From Diphasiastrum complanatum (lineage: Eukaryota; Streptophyta; Lycopodiopsida; Lycopodiales; Lycopodiaceae), in NCBI GenBank assembly GCA_029204225.1, contig CM055108.1, positions 4,139,163-4,203,162 on the forward strand: a stretch of DNA of 64,000 nucleotides, read 5' to 3'. The position numbers and the translations under genes are program-made. The notes under the pieces were generated by a model, which did no database searches, was not told the DNA's origin, and saw only the letters and a program-made list of their open reading frames with translations. Below, piece after piece: positions 33,889 to 45,704 of the stretch; the stretch's first letter is position 1; each line of letters starts with the position of its first letter.

Positions 33889-34236
33889 ATGATGCAGAGC
33901 GGCAGCGCTGGAAGCACCTATCGCTTGCAGGCAAGCAAACAAAAAGAAAAATTAATCACAAAGACTCGCAGGCTACATTTTCCAAGACTAAAGATCAAGC
34001 TGGTTTCACGTGTGCAGCTAGTGGCAAAGCTCCGGAATGTGTCAATAATGCGTCTCCTCTTTGGAATAGCCACCAAAAAAGAAAAGCAAGGCAGGGGACT
34101 CATCACGAAAGCTGCATATCCTGTCGGCTTTCCATCTGTAGCAGTTAAAAGCTCTTTCTATGATGACGCTATTGCAGATTGCATCAAGTTCATCAAGCAG
34201 ACAGCAACAACAGAAGAAAAAATGTTTCTTCGTTGA
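33889..34236 (+). CDS. Small basic protein, 115 aa, hypothetical
   Basis: Intact single-exon frame starting at a double ATG. It is strongly basic over residues 12-75 (QKEKLITKTRRLHFPRLKIK and a KKEKQGRG loop) and ends with an acidic, Cys-containing helix, SSFYDDAIADCIKFIKQTAT. A basic body followed by a YDDAIADCIEFI-like tail is the look of a family of small uncharacterised plant proteins, which is why I keep it as a gene. No signal peptide, membrane segment or catalytic motif is visible. It lies inside the inverted segment between elements D and C. It could be a chance frame. Confidence 0.5.
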   Translation: MMQSGSAGSTYRLQASKQKEKLITKTRRLHFPRLKIKLVSRVQLVAKLRNVSIMRLLFGIATKKEKQGRGLITKAAYPVGFPSVAVKSSFYDDAIADCIKFIKQTATTEEKMFLR

Positions 34237-34913
34237 ATAAATCAGAAAGAATGCCATGGTTACATTCCGTTAGATACCAACCTTCAGAGCATTTTGAATG
34301 CAACGCACATCTACCTGCATCAGACTCCTCATTATTATCGCTAAGACATAGGCTTCATGCCAGATCTGAGATCAAGCTATTTGCCATCACATGATCTGGG
34401 ATTCATGGAATCTACTTACAAATGTATTGAAGGTTCTTCTTCGCGCTCACGCTGACCATTGTGACCATCGATTATCTTCTTGACAAGAAAGCAGAAAGAA
34501 TACGCTCTATTATCTACACAAGTGCTTGAACTAGCAAAAGTTACTGAACTTCGCTAAAGCTTCTGAGTTCTAATTCTAATCACGAGACTAAATGTGCGTT
34601 ATGAAGTGGTTCAAATACTGCACATATTTTAAGTTTCCATACAGAAATCATGTATCTACAGTAGCAAAACATGATTTCATAATGCAGCATTTGAGTAGAC
34701 TAATTGAATATAATAGTCTCTCGTTTGCTATTTGCAAGCCACAAACACGAGGATCCTCTTGTCAAGATCGAGTTACATAGCAGATCTCTCCTACTAAAAT
34801 GATATTATCGGCAAAAGTAATGTGCATATGCATGATTTTTGGAATCTGTCAAGAAGTATTTCAATCTGAATATTGATCACTACCAAACTGCACAGAACAA
34901 GAAGCAAATTCTG

Positions 34914-35907
34914 CAAACAGTTCCGTTCAGTCCACAATGATGTCCTAGGATAATGTGACAGATGATGTTTTGTAAGATCAATTCTAGCATGCTGCTCATC
35001 TGTAATCCTTCTGATTCATCAGTTTTCACAAGCAGCAAATTCTGCAAACAGTTCCGTTCAGTCCACAATGATGTCCTAGGATAATGTGACATTTGATGTT
35101 TTGTAAGACCAATACTAGCATGCTGCTCATTTGTAATCCTTCTGATTCATCAGTTTTCACAAGCAGCAAATTCTGCAAACAGTTCCGTTCAGTCCACAAT
35201 GATGTCCTAGGATAATGTGACAGATGATGTTTTGTAAGACCAATATTAGCATGCTGCTCATCTGTAATCCTTCTGATTCATCAGTTTTCACAAGCAGCAA
35301 ATTCTGCAAACAGTTTCGTTCAGTCCACAATGACGTCCTAGGATAATGTGACATTTGATGTTTTGTAAAACCAATACTACGATGCTGCTCATCTGTAATC
35401 CTTCTGACCAATACTAGCATGCTGCTCATCTGTAATCCTTCTGATTCATCAGTTTTCACAAGCAGCAAATTCTGCAAACAGTTCCGTTCAGTCCACAATG
35501 ATGTCGTAGGATAATGTGACAGATGATGTTTTGTAAGACCAATATTAGCATGCTGCTCATCTGTAATCCTTCTGATTCATCAGTTTTCACAAGCAGCAAA
35601 TTCTGCACACAGTTCCGTTCAGTCCACAATGATGTCCTAGGATAATGTGACAGCAAATTCTGCAAACAGTTCCGTTTAGTCCACAATGATGTCCTAGGAT
35701 AATGTGACAGATGATGTTTTGTAAGACCAATATTAGCATGCTGCTCATCTGTAATCCTTCTGATTCATCAGTTTTCACAAGCAGCAAATTCTGCAAACAG
35801 TTCCGTTCAGTCCACAATGACGTCCTAGGATAATGTGACAGATGATGTTTTGTAAGATCAATACTAGCATGCTGCTCATCTGCAATCCTTCTGATTCATC
35901 AGTTTTC
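34914..35907. repeat. 131-bp satellite array, eight copies
   Basis: GCAAATTCTGC starts at 34914, 35035, 35166, 35297, 35465, 35596, 35653 and 35784. Five spacings are 131 bp or near (one is 121). The 168-bp spacing contains an extra 37-bp internal duplication (CCAATACTAGCATGCTGCTC twice). The 57-bp spacing is a truncated unit. Each unit carries TCCACAATGATGTCCTAGG and GATTCATCAGTTTTCACA. The unit is not a multiple of three, so the minus-strand frames crossing it are artefacts. Confidence 0.97.
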
Positions 35908-36330
35908 AATCTGTTGACAGCAGGAACATGTACATGATCATGGAATCTATTACCTTTTCAGTGCTTACCATAAAGAAATCCAGTCCAACGTTTGCAGAAA
36001 CTTAAGACGAGTGAAGACGTACTCTTCTGGAATATAAGACGTGTATATCTGTTTCACAGAAAAAAGTGTGCACTGTTGTCTTCTCTAAAGGATCCTTGTT
36101 GGCATTTTAGTTCACATGTTTGAACTGGATTAAGTATTAGGTTATGGCCATTGGGAGGGCCATTGCACAAATTATTAGGGACTCTGGCAGCAACTGCGGA
36201 GGCCAGGAGTTGCCTGGGGACCAAATTATTTGGTTTAATGGCTCGACCAATCCACCATTACCTAAGGTAATTGTCATTCTCTCTTTAGTTGTGGTGGGCA
36301 GCGGGTAGAAGGCAGGTGCAGGCGCTCGCT

Positions 36331-36334
36331 CGCG

Positions 36335-36397
<63 letters not shown>
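36331..36397. repeat. (CT)n microsatellite, interrupted once
   Basis: CT run with one CACTCT interruption near 36360; gives an Arg-Glu repeat on the minus strand that is not a protein. Confidence 0.96.
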
Positions 36398-36399
<2 letters not shown>

Positions 36400-36419
36400 G
36401 CAGCACCCCACTCTCTCTA

Positions 36420-39400
36420 GAGCGTCAACAGAGTGAAAAACCGCATAAATGGCAATTACGATCAAGCAAAGAACTTCATTCCTTTGGAAATTATGGTTTC
36501 ACTTTTGGGCTTGAGGTGTTTTATGGAAATGGATCGTAAAATGAAATGCTTAAGTAGATTAAAGTGACATGAGAGGTATTACGAAATCTTGAAGTTCGTA
36601 AAGCTTTTCAAAAGTAGTTCCCACCACTCATCAAATGTCTATAAAAAATTTGAGGCAGCACATTACACCTCATCAAAAGTCAAAATCTATGGGCCGCAAA
36701 CGTATTTTCAACCGTAATTCGAAATCTCAAGGCAATCCTTTATGCTTGAGAAAAGTCTCTTTGGTAACCTTTCCACCCGGTTTAACAATAATAAAATAAA
36801 AGTGAGTCAAGAACCACGCCATAATTTTACAACTGTTGAACAAGGTGCAAATGTCTCTAAAAGTACCATTCCCCAATACAAAAGAGTAAAGAGAAGATCA
36901 CCATTGATGAGTCATAAGTTACCCGACACTCCATGCCAAAAAAGGCTTTGTAAATATGCACAACATGTTTGTGAATGGATTCGGTTCGGTAAAAAATCAC
37001 CAATTTCTTCACAAAAATTAATAACCTGATTTCACACTATTGAAGATTGATAGCAAAAGCAACATATATACTCTCTTAGTCTTTTTTTTAAAGGTAAGGT
37101 AATCTAGGCAAGGGCATTGTGCCCATGAGAGTATTGCTTGACGATGGGGGCTCAAAGGGTTTAAAGCTCCCCTGCCTAGGCACTTAGTCAACATAAATAT
37201 TGAGAGGACTTTTATTGTTCTTTCCTTCTTAGACTTTTCTTGGAATGTAGTGTCCTACTCAAGCTATTGTGAAATTAGTCCCCTACTTGACCTTGTGCTA
37301 AGTTGTTTGTAGATATACAATATTGATCTACAGAATGAAGTATTTGAAGGATTTTGGCACCAAGAGTTTTAGAGGATTTTCAAGGCTTAAAAAAGTAGGA
37401 AATTAAAGTTACTTTTCAAGAATGTTCGTCGAGCATCATTGTTGATATTACACCCTTCAGATTGCAACATCTACGACTACATTTAGTATTGGTAAGAGGG
37501 TTTAGCATATCGTATGCATGCCAAGCCACATCTTACACATTTCACATGACCTATTGTGCTCCATCTTGAACTCTTCTTTAACATTTATATAATACAACAC
37601 CTTTGTGATCCATAATAGTGAGATCAAGATAAAGAACTCCTAATTTTGTCCTTTATTTCAAATCAGCCTTGTTATTTTTCGGATCACATTTTACTGTCTT
37701 TGTAATAATGAGTTTGATTATATCTTGTCTGAATTTATACACATCATCACATGTGTAATACGAAGCAAGAACTGCAAATAGACACAAAATTGAATTCAAA
37801 ACTATAGCCACATTCAAAATGAAAATTACATAAGTAAAAAATAAGAAGGATCGTGATGCTCAATTGCTCAATATCAATGGTATCTTGTTGAAGGATGATA
37901 CTAAAAAAAACTCTTTGCGTTATAGAGCATAAACCATTGGCAACTAAATGCATCTTGTTGTTGGGGAGTCTATATAGCAAAAATAGTAGTAGATCGTTTT
38001 TATTTTGGGATCTAAATAAAATTTTGAATACATTCATCGCTAATATTGATACCTTGATTGATATTATTCTTGGTCAGGCAACAAATGTGGTTGAAGTTGG
38101 CAATACTTCAAGAATTATCACAAGTTGTTTATCAAAACTTCTGTGAGTATTTTCACAAGAATTCACTTTTATGCACACATGTTTCACCACCCCATCATCA
38201 ATAGTGGCCATGGAGATTATTTTTAAACTCCAATGCTTCCTGCAAAACAAATATTATTTTATTGATCACATTTTTGACATGTTACCAAAGTAAAGCTTGC
38301 ACCGCAACAAATAAAGCTCAATATAATACTTACTTGAATGCATAAGAAACCATGAATAGTTTTGTAGTTGGACTGTATTGTACAAAAATCCTCTTTGAAA
38401 GAGTGAAAGCTTCTTCGTTGTGTGTGAGCTTTGCACTACAAAAGGACTAGTGACGATGAAAACTTCTTTCCTTGAATCTTGACCAATAACGTATTACAAC
38501 AACACTAGCCCACCGTCGGTTTTCTTTTCTTGTTAAGTATGTTATAATCAAAATCATGAAATCGTATTATAATCAATCTTCTTACTAATAATTTTTTCAT
38601 ATTCATTATAGTAATCATATTCAATCTTTTTTGAGTAGGATCATAAGGAGTACGTACTAGAATATTCGATTTATTTATGGTATTCTCAGGCATTTGTGGT
38701 ACATCATGATAAGAAATTAGTGAAAATACAATATTTATAGCCCTATTCGAAACCTTTTCTAAAATGTGTTTCTTGTTGTCGAAGCATCTACATCGGTACT
38801 TGTCGAGCTCTCAGATTCAAGGGATCCATTTTTATTTGTAATTTTTTCTTTATCGAAAAAGTTTGTTTTATCCATGATGATTGGAGATGAGTCGCAGAGG
38901 CCTCACCTCTATGAAGGCCAAAATAGCTATCTCTTAATCTGGATAGAAGTTGAAAATATTTAGGCATAATGGTGACACATCTTGCATGGATAGCAAGCAT
39001 GAAGGAATCCTCAAAAAACTGAACTTGAAAATCTTCATAGGCTTCTTCAAGGACAATTAACTAAAACTGTAAAACAATTGTACCTGTCTAGATTCTCTCT
39101 GGGGATTTCATGTACCAAACGATAGAATGGAGCCTTTGGAATCATAAGCTCCATCGACCTTGGATGCTTTTTTATCTCTCTCATTCAATAGGTTCCCTCA
39201 TTGATCATTAGACATTTGCTTTGTTCTAGCCATAACAAGAATCTAATAGTGGCCTAAATGATCTAAAAGATGGTGATGAAGCTCAAAAATCCAAAATGTA
39301 TGAAATGAATATTAGACTTATGTGCAACTAGTAGAATAGATAACTTACGATGCCTACAAATGCGTACAAATCATATATGTGAAAACTAACAAGAAAAGTG

Positions 39401-40640
39401 TCCAAAAATTTATATAGAGTTTATCCCACACGTGTCCAGTCAAATTTGAAATACACATGTTGAATATGTATTCATTGCAATAGTTAAATGGACAAGTGGC
39501 ATGATAATATTCCTTGAATTCTGACACATTAGTGACCACCATCATTAGGATTTTGGCACGTGTCAAAAACTGATTGGACTATTAAACACATGCCACATGT
39601 CAACATATTTTCACTAGGGTCAAGGTTTCAAGAAATTTAGCTGACGTAGAGTTTGAATATTATATTGATAGAATATTTTCCATCTTTTTTTGCCACAACA
39701 GATACACTAGCATCCGCCATAGCTAACATAGAAGGTTTGTCCAATGCCATGGATTACATGAATACAACACTATGGGCCATAGTGTAAAATATTTTTATTC
39801 TGAAATTGCATGAATTTCGTACAAATTACTAACATACGTATGGAAGTGTAATAGAGCATGTATCACTAGATTAAATAGATTTGTGAATAGTCTTTCTAAA
39901 AATCACTACAGAATCTTGACAGTTTGAGGAGCAGTGCAAGGACAATTTGTTGAACATAGGATCAAAGATCATTTCAGGTGAGATGATCTTTGTATTTTTG
40001 CTTTCTAAACATACATTTATTCCAACGCCTACTGAATCATAGGAGGCCACTTTATGCTATGAAATGAGGCTAAGGACGAGCAGCCAATAAATGAAAAAGA
40101 AGAAAAGGCACTCTCCTTGCAACAATCTTAAGAGGATGCTCAACAATCTAGTGAGGAGAGTTTCTCTGATCTAGTAGAGTACGAATTCACTCAAATGCAG
40201 GGGCAACAAGGAAGCATAAACCTCAATGACATTGGAGAAGTCGATGAAGGGACACAAGATAAAATGCAATTTAATATTTCAATACATGACATTTTTTTAA
40301 TGAATATAAGTTGTCACATTCTATTATTTGTTATTTTGAATGTCTTAGTCACAAACCCCAATCTCCTTGAAATAGAGGAGTGGAAAGTCCATCGCGACGG
40401 CTGAAATAAAACCTCATGATTAAAAATCATATCGTAGTACTAGTCACAGCCTCCTTCGGAACCATCTAGTGAAATACCTAGACCCGAAGGTAGTCGAAAT
40501 ACTGACATTCAAAGCGTGTGTAACTTATCATCATGTAGCATATTCATGAAGTGACAAAAAACTGTTTCATTATAATTGATAATCCTTTAGTGACTACTAG
40601 CAAGGGCTATATCCTCTAAGAGAAACTCGCCCTACTCCCA
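36420..40640. other. AT-rich intergenic DNA
   Basis: Over 4 kb without a supported gene. Frames are short and AT-driven. No LTR pair, tRNA or long repeat was seen by eye. Confidence 0.5.
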
Positions 40641-40815
40641 TTTATGTTGTGAGATTCATTGTCAAGTTCTTCTATCTACACTTGCATCCTATCCTCTAAC
40701 ACAGGGGGAGATGCTATTGGTGATTGATCAGTAGCATCTGGATGGTTGGGTGGTTTGGCTCCATTGTCATTCCTTTGTGTGTGTCTTGTAAGCATGATCT
40801 TTGAGATGCTTCTCC
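40640..40815 (+). repeat. Fragment related to repeat R downstream DNA
   Basis: Resembles 45995-46190: CGCCCTACTCC, GATTCATTG-CA, GATGGTTGGGTGGTT, TCTTGTAAGCA-GATCTT. Probably a piece of the same LTR-like repeat, diverged. Confidence 0.55.
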
Positions 40816-40819
40816 TTAT

Positions 40820-41480
40820 AGGGGCTTATTGTTTAGGGATATAGGGAAATGACTTTAGGATAAGGGGCTTTGAGGACCTAGGGTTTAGGGTTTATGATAA
40901 GGGGTAGGGGGCTTAGGAAACGAGGGAGAGGGGTTTATGGTCTATGGATATAAGTTTTGGGTTCAAAGGTTAGGGCAAAGGAGTTTAGAGATCTAAGAAA
41001 AGTCTGTATTTAGGATAAGGAACAAGATTTAGGATTTAGAATAATGAATTTAGAGTAAAGGACTTGGGATCTGGAGTAAGGAATTTGAGATTCTAGTTTA
41101 AGACTTAGGGGCTTTAGGGATCTAGGGTAAGGGTTCTAGGTTTAGGGGCTTTTAAAATATAGAATAAAAATTCTAGGTTAGAGGCTTTGGTTAGGGGTTT
41201 AGAGGCTCTGGGAATCTAGGTTTCAGGTAAGGGATCTAGGGTAAAGGGTTTAGGCTAAAAAGTATCTCTACTAGTATTAAATTGACTTACTTTGAGAATT
41301 TCCTTAGTCATAGCATGAGTTTCATTGTAATTACAAAATATATATCAGCTAAAGTTGAACAGATAGATATGCTTGTAGCTAGATTCATAAAATACCAATT
41401 GTGTGTGTAGGTGGCAAAGCATCCTAGAGATCTAGGAAAAATGATTTAGGATAAGGGAGCTAGAAAAAAGAGGGATCTAG
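40820..41480 (+). repeat. Degenerate telomere-like (TTTAGGG) tract, left part
   Basis: Dense in TTTAGGG, TCTAGGG, TTAGGATAAGGG and GGGTTTAGGGTTT words, with no long pure array. It continues beyond the gypsy LTR at 42430, so the LTR was inserted into it. Confidence 0.85.
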
Positions 41481-41481
41481 G

Positions 41482-42117
41482 TGTTGTAAAGCTAACTCAG
41501 GTGCACCTAGTGTGCCCTATAAGATTCTAAAGGGTGACACCTCCCTAAAGTCCCAGAGCAAGTTAGGAAGTCAAGGACTGAGCCTCCAGCCTATGGTGAG
41601 CCAGTCAAGTAGTCACAGGTCATGAGCTAGCTTTGGAGCTCGAGCGTGGCCTAGTTAGCTCATGGGACCCATGTCTAGGAGCCAAGTTGATCATGCCCGC
41701 TGAGACAGCTCCCGGGACCCATATTCAAGAGCTAGACTGATTCTACTAGGCTTTCCAAACCTAATCAGCAAAATAAAAACTAATTCTAGAAAAGCGTGCT
41801 TTACTAGAAAGTACTATACTCTAGGACAAAGGGGACGCATCGAATCACACCAGAACTATAGGGTGAGTTCAGTAGACAAAAACTCGGATAGCTCAACCAA
41901 TGCTAAGTACCTAGTCACCAAGTCTCAGCTCCCTCTACCAACGCGAGCCATGCACAATGCCCAACATGTGTTGCTGGCCCCAAGACTAGTCAGTCTATGT
42001 ATGAATGTAACCTCTTCCAAATTTAAAAAAGTTGATCCTTGGGGATGATTACCATTTTGGTTTTGCCTCTAGGACTGGTCCAAGTGGAAGGACCCTTACT
42101 ACAACCTTTATGTGTCA
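41482..42117 (+). repeat. Ty3/gypsy-type LTR, copy 2
   Basis: TGTTGTAAAGCTA ... TGTGTCA, 636 bp, followed by TTTGGCGCC, a typical plant gypsy primer-site start. Same family as 2077-2705. It interrupts a TTTAGGG-like tract. Confidence 0.85.
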
Positions 42118-42425
42118 TTTGGCGCCTAAGAATCCACGCCACTGACATGAGGCCCATCGCTATGCCATTTGGTCAGCTTGGCAGCCACTATGCCTTGGAT
42201 TTTCACGAGTGACTTGTCTTTGCCTTTGGTTACCTTTTGGGGACAAATTCTAAGTTGGCTTTTGGGTTGGTTGGCATTTCTATTTTCCTAAGTGTGAATG
42301 GTTAGGTTTGTTGCATTTTCTAAGTTGGCTTTTCAGCGAGTTCATGTTAGATTAATGTTAGACTTAAGTATTCCTTGAGAAAACCGCTCAAGTCCAAGTG
42401 CCCTTTGAGGCATCGGCACAACACT
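42118..42425 (+). mobile_element. Gypsy primer site and leader, copy 2
   Basis: TTTGGCGCCTAAGAATCC follows the LTR and is primer-site-like. The leader shares landmarks with 2706-3250 and repeats TTCTAAGTTGGCTTTT at two places. No gag follows; the tract of TTTAGGG words resumes, so only LTR plus leader remain. Confidence 0.6.
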
Positions 42426-42429
42426 AGGA

Positions 42430-43138
42430 AAAGGAGGGCTTATGGTTTAGAGAACTAGGGAAAGGAGTTTAGGATAAGCAGCTTGGGATTTAGAGTAAGG
42501 AGTTTGGGTCTTTTGTTTAAGACAAACAGGTTTTGAGGTAATTTTTATTGCATCTATCAATAGTTGCATCTAGGGAGTCAAAAGGGTTTCAGATTTAGGA
42601 AAATAGAGTAAGGAGTCTAGGGTAAGAGGCTAGGAGTAAGGGGTTTAGGAATTTAGGACTTAGGGATAAGAAATATGAGGGCTAAGAAATGTGCACAATG
42701 AACTAGTTTAGACTTACGTCTTTCTATGTCTAAATATACTCAAGTATTCAAGAGAAACAAAAGAAGTAGAATGGTAACAATCTCACACTAGTTCTGTAGT
42801 ATAAGCAACCATACTTCAATGTATAATTGGTGTAGGATTTGGGCTTATGAGTATTGGGTTTAGGATTTAGTATGAAGGGTAGGGGTCTTAGGGGTCTACG
42901 GAAAGGAGTTTATGATTTAGGAATAAGGCTTTAAGACTTAGGGTTTTGGATTTATGGTTTAGGACAAGGGATCTAGGATTGCGGATTTACAATTTAAGAT
43001 AAGGGATCTAGGATTGCGGAGTTATGGTATAGGGTAAGGGATCTAGGAAAAAGGGTTTAGCATTTAGGGTTTAGAGTTCAAGGTATTGGATTTGAGTTTA
43101 GGGTTTAGTATAAGGGGTAGGAAGCTTAGGGATCTACT
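42430..43138 (+). repeat. Degenerate telomere-like (TTTAGGG) tract, outer flank of element C
   Basis: Words such as GGGTTTAGGATTTAG, AAGGGATCTAGGATTGCGGA (repeated at 42965 and 43005) and GGGTTTAGCATTTAGGG. 42670-42800 is the reverse complement of 26290-26450. The last five bases, CTACT, are the target-site duplication of element C. Confidence 0.88.
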
Positions 43139-44313
43139 TGTTGGATTATTCTCTTTCTTACTAATCGACTATTCGGTTTTAATCCTCATCCATTGTTTAT
43201 CCAGTTTTGCAGATTTTTCCGTGTCTTTACACAATCTGCAGATTTACAAGTGTTTTTACACAATCTGCAAAGATACATGGAGTTTGCAACAGTGTCACAT
43301 TTTTCACCTGTTAGAAATTATGAGTAAAATTACAGTGTCACGTTTTTTGCACTTTAGCGACACCGTCACCTGTCCGGAATTACGTGTAAAAATACAGTGT
43401 CGCTTTTTTGTATTTTTTGCCTGTTAGGATTTACAAGTAAAAATGCAGAGTCGCATTTTTCTAAGTGCCTCAAATGTTAAGGAAATGACTCTAGCAAAGT
43501 GTGGGGCTATCCTAAATGGCATTTAAAGACACTGTCGGGTTTTTCGCAAAAACCCGACACTGTCGTCTTTTTGCGACACTGTCGAATGTGGCAGTTTTAG
43601 TTCATTTCTGCAGAGTGACAGTTTTGGTTCATTTATGTAGACAGACTGTTTATGGCCAATTTTCACAGCTTAATCAACAATCAATTTCTGAGAAGGAACT
43701 GGATGAATGCCAGTGGACACCAGCCAACTGGCAATCGCATTTTGATGACCTAATTACCTCTTATAAATCAGATGTTCATACATCTCATTATCAATGATCA
43801 AGTTCTCAAGTTCGGAAGCAGATCAACATTGTGAATTGTGAAGGGGCTGAGTATTCAAGCTTGATTTCTCTTTAGCATTCTAGCTCATTTTTTAGAGATT
43901 AGTTTAGATTTGCTATTGCGCTACTGTGCTTATCAGTAGAGCTGCTTACTATCAGACTTATTCTCAGTTACTCAGAGACAACTTAGAGTGGGTGGTTTCT
44001 ATCCGCCATTGTCTTGCACTCATTAGCATCTGATTTTGTCTTTTTGAATCAATATTATCTTCTTATTGCGTTCAGTATATGTCAGAATACATGCATCTCT
44101 GTATTGCTTTTGTAACTGATAGAAGATGTCTAAGAATTCAATACTTTATGTTTGGCTACGTAATTACTTAGTATCTAGCGATTTCAAAGTTAGTTGCTAA
44201 AGATTGAACGTGAATTTCATCACTACTGCTTTATTCAATTCTTGATAGGCATAGTCATGCATTGGAAGTAGGAAGTTTATGCATTACATTATATTTCCAT
44301 CCTATTTCTGACA
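43139..44313 (+). repeat. Element C 5' LTR, complete
   Basis: TGTTGGATTATTC ... TTTCTGACA, 1175 bp, intact at both ends. Contains the 23-bp hairpin TCGGGTTTTT-CGC-AAAAACCCGA at 43535-43557 among GACACTGTCG words. Partner of LTR D on the opposite strand. Confidence 0.93.
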
Positions 44314-44537
44314 TGGTATCAGAGCATTCTATCATAGTATCGAAGCGTTGATTCTTCAAGGCCTAATACTATTTTGATATCAGAGCAAAAGCTCGAATAC
44401 TTGATATCTTTTGCAATTTCAAATTGATATCATATTCTTCAGTTCCTTTCATCGTTTCACTATCATATAATTGGTTTCCTGTTGTTGGCATTGCTACATC
44501 TTAGCGTCATCAATACAATCGACAGACTAAGTTCTAG
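44314..44537 (+). mobile_element. Element C primer-binding site and leader
   Basis: TGGTATCAGAGC at 44314 is a perfect initiator-tRNA-Met primer site directly after the LTR. The leader carries further near-copies (ATAGTATCGAAGC, TGATATCAGAGC). Confidence 0.92.
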
Positions 44538-45704
44538 ATGGATTCTCAAAGTAAAGTTGGTCTTATTGCAGACAAGCTGAATGGATCCAATTATCATTTG
44601 TGAAAATTTAAGATGAAGACCTTGCTACTCACCAACGAGTTTTGGGATGTTGTTACAAGTACAGAAGTAAAACCTGAAGATGACACAGAAGACTCAAAGT
44701 GGAAATTGAAGGATGGTAAAGCTTTTGTGCTTATTATCCTCAATATATTAGATACATAGATTGGACACATAGCTGAAGCTAAAATTTCAAAAGAAGTTTG
44801 GGACATCTTGAACTCACTATATTATGTGGGGGACATAACTACTAAGTTACATCTATTAAGAAAATTCTTTACATTCAAGATGTCTAATGGTGATTCTCTT
44901 CAAAGTCACATTAACCAGTTTAAGAATCTCTTGCAGCAGATGGCCGCTGTCGGATCAGTCATAGATGATCAAGACACAATTATGACATTGCTTTCAAGCT
45001 TGTCCTCTACATATGAGAACTAGGTGATGATCATATCGACACACTCAGATTTAACTCTTACTAGAGTTATCATTGTGTTGCTGCAAGAAGACAATAGAAG
45101 AAGTCAAGACACTTTGTCTGCTTTCTCCTCTCAGGCTCTATATGTAAACAAAGGCTCTAAGCGACAGAAGTAGAAAAGTTCCAAGAAGGCTGCAACGAAT
45201 CAAAAGCTGACTCAAAGTCAAGGACAATCATCAAATCCACAGTCGAAAAAGAAGATGTTTTGTAGGTATTGTAAGCGCAATAACCATGAGATCAAGGATT
45301 GCTGAATTCTCCAAGCGAAGAATATAGCCAAGCAACCTAATCAATAAGCAAACATAGTTTCATCATCTCCCTAGGATGAAGTGGATGAAGGTGCATTCAT
45401 GATCAAAGATCAAAGCGCAATTTTGGTTGATTCATGGTTTCTTGATTCTGGAGCAATCCAACACATGACCAATCAACGTGAGATCTTCAACTCTTACACG
45501 CCCTACAGCACGAAGAAATTTGTTCATCTTGGTGACAATAGTACTCACACTATTGAAGGTGAAGGTAATGTAAGATTGCGATCCAGTATGATCAATTCAA
45601 ACTACTATCAAAGGTCTTATATGTTTCTAAACTCTCTACAAATTTTTTATCAGTAAGTAGAATTACAAATTTAGGTCATAAGGTAGAATTTGAATCTAAG
45701 TAGG
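44538..45704 (+). pseudogene. Element C gag and protease (Ty1/copia), C-terminally cut
   Basis: Starts M-DSQSKVGLIADKLNGS at 44538. The gag body has SKEVWDILNSLYY, LRKFFTFKMSNGDSLQSHI and NQFKNLLQQMAAVGS. A CCHC zinc knuckle follows at about 45256-45303 (FCRYCKRNNHEIKDC). The protease motif is DSGAIQHMTN at 45438-45470, where copia normally has DSGAT-H. Stops at 44596, 44756, 45022, 45171, 45302 and others kill it. The copia reading ends at VEFESK (about 45704) and repeat R begins; the next codons of the polyprotein are found at the start of element D. Confidence 0.92.

Noticed and set aside
34880-35817. Minus-strand ORFs with repeated peptide blocks across the satellite
   Set aside because: The 131-bp unit is not divisible by three and the frames restart in each copy; they are repeat artefacts, not a repeat protein.
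34914-35907. CRISPR-like array
   Set aside because: Whole 131-bp units are repeated with no unique spacers, in a spliced plant genome.
36137-36406. Arg-Glu repeat protein on the minus strand
   Set aside because: Translation of a CT microsatellite.
40820-43138. True interstitial telomere
   Set aside because: TTTAGGG words are scattered and degenerate with no perfect array; it is better described as a telomere-like dispersed repeat.
26816-45704. Retroviral-style autointegration as the cause of the C/D split
   Set aside because: Autointegration would leave no 13 kb of foreign DNA between the halves and would not explain the R copies at both inner ends; chromosomal inversion fits better.
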